Assembly: GCA_018268895.1 (NCBI GenBank)
Contig: JAFDVP010000012.1
Coordinates: 124,001-188,000, forward strand
Direction of reading: 5' to 3'
Source: Acidobacteriota bacterium
Lineage (GTDB): Bacteria > Acidobacteriota > Terriglobia > Terriglobales > Acidobacteriaceae
Length of the DNA stretch: 64,000 nucleotides
Shown here: positions 27,489 to 36,751 of the stretch, one piece after another
Position numbering within the stretch: the first letter of the stretch is position 1
Layout: every line of letters starts with the position of its first letter
Notes under the pieces: model-generated
The model's database searches: none
Told to the model about the DNA's origin: nothing
The model's input: only the letters and a program-made list of their open reading frames with translations
Translations under genes and position numbers: made by a program

Positions 27489-28064
27489 CTATTTGCCTTC
27501 CAGAATGTTTATCACCGGATCGGGCAGTTCTGTACCGGCATTTTTCAGCAGAAGCGTAACCTGCCATATCTGCGTGTCGGGAAGCGTTGTGGCGAACGGA
27601 GCCATCCCGGCCTTATGCCGTCCGTGAGCGATCTGCGTGTATATGTCGCCGGGATCTTTTGCGCTCACACCGATAGCCCCTCCCTTCCCTTTCTTCCACA
27701 ACTGGGGTGACGCAGGCAGTGAGTGACCGCCCAGCGTCGCATCGTGTCCGGGCGTCCCATGGCAGCTCGCACACCGGGCGCGATAGACGTGCGCCCCACC
27801 CTCGAAGACATCCTCGCTGGTCCCAAACGGCGGGGTCTTCTTCGCCGACTCAACCGCAGTCTTCGACGGATCGCCCGAATGATCGGGGCCAGAAGACTCC
27901 CCGGTCAGCCCCGCGGGCATCGACGGCAGCTTGCCTCGCAGAGCAGACGGGTTCTCTCCATAGTGCAGCCAGGCATACCCCGCCCCTGCCGCCCCTGCCA
28001 CACCAAGCAGGAACCCCATGAAGACCTTCCCCGCGCCGCTGCCCTTGCCGCTCTTTCTTGCCAT
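27489..28064 (-). CDS. Membrane-anchored c-type cytochrome (first of tandem pair)
   Basis: 191-residue monohaem cytochrome c with a basic N-terminus, one membrane helix (about residues 14-34), a hydrophilic linker of about 40 residues longer than in its neighbour, and CASCHG (Cys98, Cys101, His102). A candidate axial methionine is in KAGMAPF. The core aligns closely with the downstream cytochrome, showing a tandem duplication. No oxidase or dehydrogenase gene accompanies them in this window, so the redox partner is unknown. It is transcribed away from the divergent barrel gene at 28226. Confidence 0.88.
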   Translation of the reverse strand: MARKSGKGSGAGKVFMGFLLGVAGAAGAGYAWLHYGENPSALRGKLPSMPAGLTGESSGPDHSGDPSKTAVESAKKTPPFGTSEDVFEGGAHVYRARCASCHGTPGHDATLGGHSLPASPQLWKKGKGGAIGVSAKDPGDIYTQIAHGRHKAGMAPFATTLPDTQIWQVTLLLKNAGTELPDPVINILEGK

Positions 28065-28225
28065 GAAAAATATCTACCCCTTTGCGGCGCGATTCCGGCC
28101 CGCGCGCACTCACAGGACCGCCGTCAATGTTCTAATAAGAACTGGCCCGCGGTTTGAGTCTCTCCGGCGGCGCGGCCCCCGGTTCCACCATAGCAAGAGC
28201 CCAGCCAGTGCAGGAGTATTCGTTG

Positions 28226-28915
28226 ATGTTCGGTTTCAGGTTCAGTGTGAGGTCTGTCGCAACCCTCTTGATCGCCACCGCCGTTGCAAGCACAGCCACT
28301 TCGCTTGAGGCGCAGTCGGCCCATCGCACCCGTCGCGAGTCCAACGCCAACCGCAAGGCGCGTATCGAACGCACCATCCAGGAGACCTACTCCCACCAGT
28401 GGGAGGTCGGCGGCGGCGGCGGCTATCTCCGTTTCCGCTCCGGCGAGTTCCTGCAGAAGAACAACGAGGTCACCTTCTGGGTCTCCGGAACCCGCTACTT
28501 CAATCCGAAGTTCGGCATCCTGGGTGAAGTGCAGGGCTCCTACGGCAACGCCAAAGTCGGCAACACGATCTATAACATCGAAAACCCGCAGATCTCGCAG
28601 TACACCTTCAAGTTTGGCCCCGCCTATCGCGTCTACGTGAAAGAGAAGTACGCGGCCACGGTCTTCGGCGCCGCCGGTGCAGGCATCGGCAAGTTCGACT
28701 CAGGTTCGAAGGGCATTCCCGCCACCGCCCTCGGCCTGTGGCCCTCGGAGACGCGCGCCGTCTTCTCGGCTGGCGTCAACCTCGACTACAACTTCTACCC
28801 CAACCTCGCCTTTCGCGTGACCCCCCAGTACCTGGGCTCCACCTGGGGCGGGAAGCTGCAGAACAACGTCGGGGTGAACGTCGGCATCGTCTATCGCTTC
28901 GGGCACATCAAGTAG
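28226..28915 (+). CDS. Outer-membrane beta-barrel protein
   Basis: 229-residue exported protein: signal peptide (MFGFRFSVRSVATLLIATAV, cleavage near LEAQS), a short basic segment, then about eight amphipathic beta strands with aromatic girdles (YLRFRSGEFLQ, FWVSGTRYF, YRVYVKEKY) and a terminal strand ending VGIVYRFGHIK. This is an OmpA-transmembrane/OmpW-like eight-stranded barrel pattern common in Acidobacteriota. The ATG at 28226 has CAGGAG 9 nt upstream and starts the signal peptide; the frame open from 28154 adds unrelated residues. Function unknown. Confidence 0.8.
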   Translation: MFGFRFSVRSVATLLIATAVASTATSLEAQSAHRTRRESNANRKARIERTIQETYSHQWEVGGGGGYLRFRSGEFLQKNNEVTFWVSGTRYFNPKFGILGEVQGSYGNAKVGNTIYNIENPQISQYTFKFGPAYRVYVKEKYAATVFGAAGAGIGKFDSGSKGIPATALGLWPSETRAVFSAGVNLDYNFYPNLAFRVTPQYLGSTWGGKLQNNVGVNVGIVYRFGHIK

Positions 28916-28947
28916 CTTGATATCAAGATAACGGCCGAACTCCGACG

Positions 28948-30348
28948 CTAAGTAATTTTGGCATGGGGTTCGGTCATATTCTTTGGGTCGAGAATCTCGG
29001 CGATCTGCTCCTCGCTCAACAGCTTCTTCTCGCGCGCGATTTCCACAATCGACCGCCCCGACGCGACCGACTCCTTCACCAGCTCCGCCGCCTTGCGGTA
29101 ACCGATGTATGGGTTGAGCGCAGTCGCCAGCGCAATGGTGCTGGAGGCGTAGAAGGCGTTGCGCTCCTTGTTGGCCGTAATCCCCTGAATACAATGCACA
29201 TCCAGCTCACGCAGCGTGTTGGTAAGAATAGTGATCGACTGAAGCGTGTTGTGAGCCATCGCGGGCATCATCACGTTCAGCTCAAGCTGCCCCGCCTGCA
29301 CCGCCATCGCGGTCGCCGTGTCATTGCCGACGACCTGAAAGCAGACCATCGCGGTCAGCTCCGGAAGAACGGGGTTGACCTTGCCCGGCATGATGCTCGA
29401 GCCGGGTTGCAGGCTGGGCAGATGAATCTCGTTGAGGCCGGTGTTCGGCCCCGAAGACAGCAGCCGTAAGTCATTGGAGATGCGGATCATCTCCAGCGCC
29501 AGCGTGCGCAGCGCTCCCGAGACCTCGGCCATCGGCGCGCAGGACTGCATGGCATACCGCAGGTCGTAGGCGGAGTGCAGCTCCAGCTTCGCGATCTTCG
29601 CCAGCTTCGCCACGGCCCGGGCGCGGTAGTCGGGATGGGTGTTGATCCCCGTCCCAACCGCCGAGCCTCCGAGGCCGAGCGAGTGCAGCGTAACGGCGTT
29701 GCGTCGGATCGCAACAGACGCCTCTTTGACTGCGACAGCGTAGGCTTTGAACTCCTGCCCGAGGGTGATAGGCACGGCGTCCTGCATGTGGGTGCGGCCA
29801 GCCTTGAGGATGTCTTTGAACTCGTCGGCCTTTTTGGAAAAGCTTGACGTCAAGCTATCCAGAACCAGATACAGATCTTCGAGCGCCAGCAGCGCCGAGA
29901 GCCGCATAGCCGTGGCGAAGACGTCGTTGGTCGACTGGCCATAGTTGACGTGGTCGTTGGGGTGGACCTTCTTGTAGGTGCCCAACGGCTCGCCCAGAAT
30001 CTGCCCGGCGCGGTTGGCGAGCACCTCGTTGGTGTTCATGTGCAGGCTCACGCCCGCCCCCGCCTGGAAGACGTCGACGACGAAGTGCTCATGGTGCTTG
30101 CCGTCGAGCACCTCCTGCGCCGCCTGCGCGATGGCCCTTCCCTGCTCCGGCGTGATGAGGCCAAGCTCGGCGTTGGCCTCCGCTGCCGCGAGCTTGATCA
30201 TCGCCAGCGCGCGGATGAGGAACGGGCTCGGCCTCAGGCCGCTGATGGGAAAGTTGGCTACAGCTCGTGTGGTCTGCGCTCCGTAGAGGGCAGAGGCGGG
30301 GACTTCAACTACACCTAACGAGTCGGTCTCACTACGCTTTTTCGACAT
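28948..30348 (-). CDS. aspA: Aspartate ammonia-lyase
   Basis: Cytoplasmic enzyme splitting L-aspartate into fumarate and ammonia. The 466-residue product belongs to the class II fumarase/aspartase superfamily, with the signature loop GSSIMPGKVNPV (catalytic Ser). The residues after it (VLPELT) and NYGQSTNDVFATAMRL fit aspartase rather than fumarase, which normally has NPTQ and SSNDTFPT. AGGAG lies 9 nt before the ATG at 30348, shorter than the frame open from 30390. It is encoded near a class I fumarase, its product's next enzyme, but in the opposite direction. Confidence 0.9.
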   Translation of the reverse strand: MSKKRSETDSLGVVEVPASALYGAQTTRAVANFPISGLRPSPFLIRALAMIKLAAAEANAELGLITPEQGRAIAQAAQEVLDGKHHEHFVVDVFQAGAGVSLHMNTNEVLANRAGQILGEPLGTYKKVHPNDHVNYGQSTNDVFATAMRLSALLALEDLYLVLDSLTSSFSKKADEFKDILKAGRTHMQDAVPITLGQEFKAYAVAVKEASVAIRRNAVTLHSLGLGGSAVGTGINTHPDYRARAVAKLAKIAKLELHSAYDLRYAMQSCAPMAEVSGALRTLALEMIRISNDLRLLSSGPNTGLNEIHLPSLQPGSSIMPGKVNPVLPELTAMVCFQVVGNDTATAMAVQAGQLELNVMMPAMAHNTLQSITILTNTLRELDVHCIQGITANKERNAFYASSTIALATALNPYIGYRKAAELVKESVASGRSIVEIAREKKLLSEEQIAEILDPKNMTEPHAKIT

Positions 30349-30392
30349 CGCTTTTATCTCCTGCAGATTGGATGTCGTAGAACATCGCAAAC

Positions 30393-30815
30393 TTAGGTAT
30401 TAAACCTAAGAAATGCGGTAGGGCCTACCTCGTCATCGATTTTCTTAAGTTCCGCGACAAAATTGTCCACCGCCGCAGCCTCAATAGGTGCATGTAGAGT
30501 TACCGTTTGGTTTGCTCCATTTCGAGTACCAGTTAGTACGGTGAGCGTAACTGCCATATGACCTGCAAGATCGATTTTGTGCAAACGAACTGAGGCTCCG
30601 CCACACCCGGCACCATCAAGATCGCCTAGTATGAACTCCCGTACATCGCTTGGCCTTTGCGGAAACCCGTCAAAGACATGAGCCATCTCGGGGAGGACTC
30701 CATAGGAGAGATAGATATCGGCTGTCCCACCAAATTCTCCGTTCCACGATGACAGTCGTGCCTCAACCATATCGTTGTCTTTCCAGATCAACTTTAGTAA
30801 TAAACCTCGGTCCAT
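30393..30815 (-). CDS. Hypothetical protein, possibly DUF6228-like
   Basis: 140-residue soluble protein with no signal peptide. A mixed alpha/beta composition with WNGEFGGTADIYLSYG, then GFPQRPSDVREFILGDL and HKIDLAGHMAVTLTVLTG, resembles the small uncharacterised DUF6228 family, from memory and with low certainty. It is lower in GC than its neighbours, hinting at acquisition. I used the ATG at 30815 (AAAGGG upstream) rather than 30860. It lies 44 bp upstream of aspA on the same strand and 77 bp from the divergent fumarase start. Confidence 0.6.
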   Translation of the reverse strand: MDRGLLLKLIWKDNDMVEARLSSWNGEFGGTADIYLSYGVLPEMAHVFDGFPQRPSDVREFILGDLDGAGCGGASVRLHKIDLAGHMAVTLTVLTGTRNGANQTVTLHAPIEAAAVDNFVAELKKIDDEVGPTAFLRFNT

Positions 30816-30892
30816 TAGACCCTTTCGATAACCGCGCATCTGAAATGACAACCACGACAACGATACTTCAGAAACCCTAGAATGATGGTGCC

Positions 30893-32440
30893 ATGGCCAC
30901 CATCAAGCAAGCCGATTTCGTCCAGTCCGTCGCCGACGCGTTGCAGTACATCAGCTACTACCATCCTGAGGACTTCATCACCAACCTGACGCGCGCCTAT
31001 GAGCTGGAGCAGTCGCCTGCGGCGAAGGACGCGATGGCGCAGATCCTCATCAACTCGCGCATGTGCGCCGAGGGGCATCGGCCCGTCTGCCAGGACACCG
31101 GCATTGTGACCGCCTTTGTGAAGGTAGGCATGGAGGCTCGCTGGGACAACGACGGGAAGCCGCTGATGACCGTGCAGCAGATGGTCGACGAGGGCGTTCG
31201 CCGCGCCTACCTGCTGCCGGACAACAAGCTGCGGGCTAGCATCCTGGCCGACCCGGCGTTTTCGCGTAAGAACACGGGCGACAACACGCCTTCTGTCGTC
31301 TCGGTGGAGATGGTCACGGGCGGCGACGTGGATGTGACGGTCGCGGCCAAGGGCGGCGGGTCCGAGGCGAAGTCGAAGTTCGCCATGCTGAATCCCTCGG
31401 ACTCGATTGTGGACTGGGTGCTCAAGACGGTGCCGACGATGGGCGCGGGGTGGTGCCCGCCGGGGATGCTGGGCATCGGCATCGGCGGCACGGCGGAGAA
31501 GGCGATGGTGATGGCGAAGGAGTCGCTGATGGACCCGATCGACATGCAGGAGCTGATCGCGCGCGAAGCAGCCGGCGAGCCTGTCAGCAAAATAGAAGCC
31601 CTTCGCATCGAGCTTTACCGCAAGATCAACCAGCTCGGCATCGGAGCGCAGGGGTTGGGCGGGCTCACAACGGTTCTGGACATCAAGATTCTGGACTACC
31701 CGACGCATGCGGCGAACCTGCCGATTGCGATGATCCCCAACTGTGCGGCGACGCGGCACGCACACTTCCACCTCGACGGCTCGGGGCCGGTGGCGCTGGA
31801 GCCGCCGTCGCTCGAGAGCTGGCCGGAGCTGACCTACGACACATCCAAGGCTCGGCGCGTGAACCTCGACACCGTCACCCGCGAAGAGGTGAAGACGTGG
31901 AAGCCGGGCGAGGTGCTGCTGCTGAACGGCAAGCTGCTAACCGGCCGCGACGCCGCGCACAAGCGCATGACCGACATGCTGAACAAGGGCGAGAAGCTGC
32001 CGGTGGACTTCACGAACCGATTCATCTACTACGTCGGCCCGGTGGACGCCGTGCGCGAAGAGGCCGTCGGCCCCGCAGGCCCCACGACCGCCACGCGCAT
32101 GGACAAGTTCACGCGGCAGATGCTCGAGCAGACGGGTCTGCTGGGTATGGTGGGCAAGGCCGAGCGCGGTCAGGCTGCAATCGACGCCATCGAGGAGTTT
32201 GGCGCGGTGTACCTGATGGCCGTGGGTGGCGCGGCGTACCTCGTCTCGAAGGCGATTCGAAGCAGCAAGCTGCTGGGCTTCGGCGACCTGGGCATGGAGG
32301 CGATCTACGAGTTCGACGTGGTCGACATGCCGGTGACGGTGGCAGTGGACTCGAAGGGCACGAGCGTGCACCAGACAGGGCCGGCAGAGTGGCAGGCGAG
32401 GATCGCAGGTGCGCTGGGCGGGGTGCCGATTCTGCAGTAA
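30893..32440 (+). CDS. Fumarate hydratase class I (iron-sulfur)
   Basis: Cytoplasmic TCA-cycle enzyme interconverting fumarate and L-malate using an oxygen-sensitive [4Fe-4S] cluster. The 515 residues contain both the alpha (catalytic, N-terminal) and beta (C-terminal) parts in one chain, as in FumA/FumB. Three cluster cysteines are visible in RPVCQDTG (Cys66), GAGWCPPG (Cys188) and IPNCAATRH (Cys284), and the beta part has the GPAGPTTATRMD segment. It is divergent from aspA, whose product is its substrate, so the region converts aspartate to malate. Confidence 0.94.
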   Translation: MATIKQADFVQSVADALQYISYYHPEDFITNLTRAYELEQSPAAKDAMAQILINSRMCAEGHRPVCQDTGIVTAFVKVGMEARWDNDGKPLMTVQQMVDEGVRRAYLLPDNKLRASILADPAFSRKNTGDNTPSVVSVEMVTGGDVDVTVAAKGGGSEAKSKFAMLNPSDSIVDWVLKTVPTMGAGWCPPGMLGIGIGGTAEKAMVMAKESLMDPIDMQELIAREAAGEPVSKIEALRIELYRKINQLGIGAQGLGGLTTVLDIKILDYPTHAANLPIAMIPNCAATRHAHFHLDGSGPVALEPPSLESWPELTYDTSKARRVNLDTVTREEVKTWKPGEVLLLNGKLLTGRDAAHKRMTDMLNKGEKLPVDFTNRFIYYVGPVDAVREEAVGPAGPTTATRMDKFTRQMLEQTGLLGMVGKAERGQAAIDAIEEFGAVYLMAVGGAAYLVSKAIRSSKLLGFGDLGMEAIYEFDVVDMPVTVAVDSKGTSVHQTGPAEWQARIAGALGGVPILQ

Positions 32441-32873
32441 CCCCCTCCCCCTGTTTTGGGGCAAAGTATTCATAAATCATGCTTTAGCCTTGGACTTCGG
32501 TCTTTGCTTCGCCGGTAAAGTGTTGAAAACCCTGAGATGCGAGATGCGTAAAGCGGTAAAGTCTTGAATCGATTGGGTTAAAGAGAAAGCCCCTTGAGAG
32601 ATGATCTCAAGGGGCTTTTGTTTCTTCTTCAATTGTATCTGTTCGGGGCAACTGATCGGTAGATTTATGTTGTTTATATTCAGTAATTTATACCCGATAG
32701 GGTTTGACAGGTTTTTGGCATGAACCCTGGCGACGTAACGAGTCACCGCGAGATAGTGAATGGCCTGAGACCATTCGAGCGGTTTTCAACTCCGTCCTGC
32801 AGTGTGTTATCGCAGCCCACTGGAAATTGTCTTTCAACTGAAGCTGACTAGATGATAGGGTGGCCAAGACCCT
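32441..32873. other. Intergenic region between fumarase and the beta-helix gene
   Basis: 433 bp, lower in GC than the surroundings. It contains one strong terminator (annotated separately) and a local near-duplication (GGTAAAGTGTTGAAA at about 32513 and GGTAAAGTCTTGAAT at about 32556). No convincing gene is present; the open frame on the minus strand covers the terminator and is not credible. Confidence 0.45.
32586..32624 (+). terminator. Rho-independent terminator downstream of fumarase
   Basis: A perfect 14-bp stem (32586-32599 with 32605-32618, loop GATGA) is followed by TGTTTC. It lies about 145 bp past the fumarase stop. It may serve that transcript, and the A/T-rich flanks also allow function in the other direction. 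Confidence 0.8.
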
Positions 32874-35800
32874 ATGAATCTTGTATCACTTGTATCAATC
32901 GCCCCGACACGGGCCTGCCGGTCGCTTTGCCCTGCCCACGCAACACTGGACGGCGTCAGATCTCTGCTGCTCGTTGCCATGTCCGTCGCGATTCTTCTTT
33001 TGACGGGAACGCGGGCTCTCCGTGCGCAGAGTACGATACATGTTCCAGCAGACCAACCCACCATACAGGCTGCCATCGATGCGGCTCAGAATGGCGACAC
33101 TGTCCTGGTTGCGCCTGGCACGTACTACGAAAATCTCCTGGTTCAGAACAAATCGATTACTGTCCGAAGCGACAAAGGAGCAGCGCTGACGATCCTGGAC
33201 GGCGGCAAAAAGAATGTGGTCGCTAGTATTTACGCCAGTGTTGGGTTCAACATTACCCTCGACGGCTTCACCATCCAGAACGGAGCCACTTCGCTTTCAC
33301 CCTCTAATGGCGGAATCGTTGCATACGGCTTTGCCACCATTCAGAACAACATCATCCGCTCAAACTGGGGTTATGGCATCACTGTTCAAGGCGGAAGCGT
33401 AAACATCCTCAATAACCATGTCATCACAACCGCTCCAAGTGCCAGCCAAGGTTACTGCTATGTGTACGCGCTGAACGGCATCAATCTGGTCAGCAACATG
33501 CTCGCTGGTCAGATTACGCAGGTGCAGACTCGCATCAGCGGCAACCTCATCGAAGGCGATGGCACCTTCTGTTCTGGCCCGGGCATAGGCGTGACCGCTA
33601 CCAGTCCCGTTCTCATCGAGAACAACATAGTACGCGGAACTACCAGAGGAATTGGTGTAAGCGATGGCCAGCGCGCCGATGACGATGTGCACGTCATTGT
33701 TCGTCAGAACCTGATCTATAACAACCGCTACGGCGGTTTGTATTTTGATTATTTTCCCTTCTTTGGTTCTACCCCTTATGGCGTAGCGCCGGTTACCATG
33801 GTCGCCACCAACAACACCCTCTACAACAACGTCACTTCCGGTACGTATTACGACAACACAGGTGGCGGCCCACTCGCCGAGGTTGTTCTCGGCGATTTTT
33901 ACTCGCGGATGGCCTTGTTCAACAACCTAATCATTGGCAATTCCTCCGTCTCCCCTGTCATCAATTGCTCTTCCACAGGAGGAGTATCCAGCGTCAATCG
34001 AACTCCGCCCATCTTCGACCACAATGACATTTACAACGCGCAACCTTCCTCTGCTGCGCTCTTTCTGAACGATTGCGGATACGCCGCATCCTTTATCGGA
34101 CTCAACGGCAACATCTCCGCAAATCCGCTCTTTGCCTCTTCCACGGACCTGCATTTGAGCCGTTCATCGCCGTCAGTCGACGCTGCGAATAATTCGGCCT
34201 TCGGCATTGCCGACACTGATCCCGATGGAAACCCACGCGTGCAGGATGCAAAAGGCATCGGCTATCCCGTAATCGACATGGGTGCTTACGAAGCCTCAGG
34301 CTCCCAGGCTCCGGCCATTTCCACCCTTACACTTACCCCCTCTACCTACTATCAGCTCAGGCCGGAGCCAATTACCCTGACCGCGATTCTGCGCTCGCCC
34401 AGCGGCCCCGTCTCTGCTCCCATCACCTTTCTTCAGGATGATGTTCCTCTCCCTCCCGTCAATGCTGACGCAACCGGCACCGCGACGATCAGTCTCCCCA
34501 AACTCCCGGCAGGCATCTACCGGTTCACCGCAAGCTACGCCGGCTCTACGTCTCTTTCTCCTGCAACAAGCACCGTCGTTTATGTGCGTGTTCCGGCGCC
34601 GCAGTCAACCCTTGTTCTCACCCCGTCCCCCAATCCCGCGGCTTACAAGCAATCGGTTACTTTTACGGCCACCGTCACCAGCACCGCGTCTCCTACCTCG
34701 CCACCCTCCGGCATCGTGGCATTCACTGAAAGTGCTTCTATCCTCTCCAACCAAGCCCTGGTGCCGGGCACGGGCAACACAGCCGTAGCTACGTATTCCA
34801 CCAGTACCCTTACTCCAGGCGTTCACAACATCACCGCCACCTTTTCTCCCACACCGAGATTCGATGGGGACAGCCAGACTGTGCAGGTAAGCATCACCGG
34901 CAACTCGACATGTGGCACTCTGGTCTCCTCCGCCAATCCAGGGACCCTTGGCCAGTCCATCACCTTTACCTCCTCGGTCGTCAACACTTGCGGCGGCCTA
35001 GCTCCTCCTACCGGATTGGTGTACTTGAGCGACGGTACAAAACTAATTGGAGCAGTGTCATTGACCGCAATAAGCGGTACAGCATCAGCCGCGTCTTTTT
35101 CTACCAGCAGCCTGACCTTTGGTACGCATACGCTTACTGCCGCATTTCGGCTTGACCAAGGGCCACAAACCATCACAGCGGCCCTGTTACAGGTCGTCAA
35201 CCTCCCAACCAGTACAGGCATCACGGCCTCGCCCAACCCGGCAGCTCCCGGCAGCAGCGTCGCCATCACCGCCACGGTGAAAAGTCCCTCAAGTATCCCT
35301 ACTGGAACTGTCACCATCCTCGACGGTGCTGCACCGATTGCCTCACTCCCTCTCGATGCCCAAGGGAATGCAACACTGAACACATCCGCTCTCGCCATCG
35401 GCGTGCACTCGCTCAGTGCCACCTACTCTGGCGATGCGACGCACACCGGAAGCACATCAGCCCCATTGCTCGAGACCATACAGCTTCCCCCAGACTTTAC
35501 GCTCGCTCTCTCGAACCCACAGTTGACGATCCAGACCCAGCACCACGCAACCACTTCAGTGACGCTCTCCAGCCTCAATGGCTTCGCTGACAGTGTCTCG
35601 CTCGCCTGCGGCACGCTCCCCCAGTACGTCAGCTGCAGCTTTACCCCGTCCACATCCGCACTCGCCTCGGGAGGATCAGCTTCTGTTGTCTTGTCCGTGG
35701 ACACCGATTCTGTTCCTGGCTACGCCATGCGTTTAGATCCCACTCGCCGTTCAGTGGCAACCCTGGCGGTTCTGCTCTGCCCGGTCGGATTGCTCTCTTT

Positions 35801-36038
35801 CGTAGGACTTCGCTCCCGCGTGCGATCAAGAGTACGCCTCTGCGGCCTCTTCCTAGCGTTCGCCTGTATCGCCGGGATACTTAACGGCTGCGGAGGCAAA
35901 GGCGCTTCAGGCAGCGTTCCACCCGTCAGGATTCCGCCATCGGCGACGCCGGGCACATATACGATACCGGTTACAGCGACCGGCACGACCGCCGGAATTA
36001 CTCGAACCGTGCAGCTGACCTTAACCGTAACACCGTAG
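32874..36038 (+). CDS. Secreted right-handed beta-helix protein with Ig-like repeats and C-terminal helix hairpin
   Basis: 1054-residue exported protein. A hydrophobic signal (VAMSVAILLLTGTRALRAQS) precedes a parallel beta-helix domain (about residues 52-470; repeats such as NGDTVLVAPGTYYENLLVQN and NGGIVAYGFATIQNNIIRSN) like NosD/pectate-lyase folds that bind or cleave carbohydrates. Three or four bacterial Ig-like domains follow (SPNPAAYKQSVTFTATVTS; ASPNPAAPGSSVAITATVKS). The last Ig-like domain is interrupted by two membrane helices (VATLAVLLCPVGLLSFVGL and LFLAFACIAGILNGCGG) and then resumes with PGTYTIPVTATG. The same split end occurs in the protein at 39685. The exact start is uncertain; no good ribosome-binding site precedes 32874. 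Confidence 0.82.
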   Translation: MNLVSLVSIAPTRACRSLCPAHATLDGVRSLLLVAMSVAILLLTGTRALRAQSTIHVPADQPTIQAAIDAAQNGDTVLVAPGTYYENLLVQNKSITVRSDKGAALTILDGGKKNVVASIYASVGFNITLDGFTIQNGATSLSPSNGGIVAYGFATIQNNIIRSNWGYGITVQGGSVNILNNHVITTAPSASQGYCYVYALNGINLVSNMLAGQITQVQTRISGNLIEGDGTFCSGPGIGVTATSPVLIENNIVRGTTRGIGVSDGQRADDDVHVIVRQNLIYNNRYGGLYFDYFPFFGSTPYGVAPVTMVATNNTLYNNVTSGTYYDNTGGGPLAEVVLGDFYSRMALFNNLIIGNSSVSPVINCSSTGGVSSVNRTPPIFDHNDIYNAQPSSAALFLNDCGYAASFIGLNGNISANPLFASSTDLHLSRSSPSVDAANNSAFGIADTDPDGNPRVQDAKGIGYPVIDMGAYEASGSQAPAISTLTLTPSTYYQLRPEPITLTAILRSPSGPVSAPITFLQDDVPLPPVNADATGTATISLPKLPAGIYRFTASYAGSTSLSPATSTVVYVRVPAPQSTLVLTPSPNPAAYKQSVTFTATVTSTASPTSPPSGIVAFTESASILSNQALVPGTGNTAVATYSTSTLTPGVHNITATFSPTPRFDGDSQTVQVSITGNSTCGTLVSSANPGTLGQSITFTSSVVNTCGGLAPPTGLVYLSDGTKLIGAVSLTAISGTASAASFSTSSLTFGTHTLTAAFRLDQGPQTITAALLQVVNLPTSTGITASPNPAAPGSSVAITATVKSPSSIPTGTVTILDGAAPIASLPLDAQGNATLNTSALAIGVHSLSATYSGDATHTGSTSAPLLETIQLPPDFTLALSNPQLTIQTQHHATTSVTLSSLNGFADSVSLACGTLPQYVSCSFTPSTSALASGGSASVVLSVDTDSVPGYAMRLDPTRRSVATLAVLLCPVGLLSFVGLRSRVRSRVRLCGLFLAFACIAGILNGCGGKGASGSVPPVRIPPSATPGTYTIPVTATGTTAGITRTVQLTLTVTP

Positions 36039-36067
36039 CCTTCCCTCTCTTCCGACTCCTGCGCGTT

Positions 36068-36658
36068 CTATGACTGTTTTTCGGCTGCGTAGGACCCAGG
36101 AGGTTCGCGGAACGGCTCTACAGCGATGCGCTCGTAGCGCACTTCCAGTACCGTCAGGTTTTCTTTGCCGCCTGGAGCATCGAGGACGACGCTGTCTCCC
36201 TCAGCCGACCTCATGAGCGCGCGCCCCAGAGGGGACATCCAACTGACATGGTTGCGGTCGAGATCGACCTCGTCTGTGCCTACGATGCTCACCGATCGCT
36301 CCGCCCCCGCTGCATTGGCATAGAGCACCGTCGCGCCGAAGAATGCTTTCGTCTGGCGCAGGCCCGATCTCGGAGCTTCCGGATCCACCACCTCTGCGGC
36401 TTCAATTCGCTTTGAGAGAAAGCGAATGCGTCCATCGATCTGCCGCAGCCGCCGCTTGGCGTACTGATAGTCGGCGTTTTCACTGCGGTCGCCGTTGCCG
36501 GCAGCCCACCCCACCACCGCCGCCACGGCGGGGCGGTCTTTGTAGAGAAGAAACTGGTGCTCCTCTTTGAGGCGCTGCAGGCCGCCAGGTGTTATGTAGT
36601 TTCTGACTTGCGTTGCCGGCTGGTCCGGTTGTGGGTGCCGGGTAAATCCTTTTCTCAT
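36068..36658 (-). CDS. greB: GreB-like transcript cleavage factor
   Basis: 196-residue protein of the GreA/GreB family, which inserts a coiled-coil tip into the RNA polymerase secondary channel to stimulate cleavage of backtracked RNA. The N-terminal coiled-coil has the GreB-type pattern NYITPGGLQRLKEE, then GDRSENADYQYAKRRLRQID with the acidic tip residues, and KRIEAAEVVD; the C-terminal domain has the FKBP-like segment SPLGRALM. An N-terminal extension of about 18 residues is longer than usual. It is a single gene in an accessory region, so it may be an additional copy rather than the housekeeping GreA. Confidence 0.88.
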   Translation of the reverse strand: MRKGFTRHPQPDQPATQVRNYITPGGLQRLKEEHQFLLYKDRPAVAAVVGWAAGNGDRSENADYQYAKRRLRQIDGRIRFLSKRIEAAEVVDPEAPRSGLRQTKAFFGATVLYANAAGAERSVSIVGTDEVDLDRNHVSWMSPLGRALMRSAEGDSVVLDAPGGKENLTVLEVRYERIAVEPFREPPGSYAAEKQS

Positions 36659-36751
36659 ATTGTTAGTTCTACCAGTACGAGGTCAGTGGGTACTTATTTG
36701 TTGAACATCCGATAACGGCGTTTACTATTACTCATCATTGAGAGGAGTTGG

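Noticed and set aside
32477..32746. 89-residue frame on the minus strand
   Set aside because: It spans the perfect terminator hairpin at 32586-32618 and has no ribosome-binding site or recognisable sequence.
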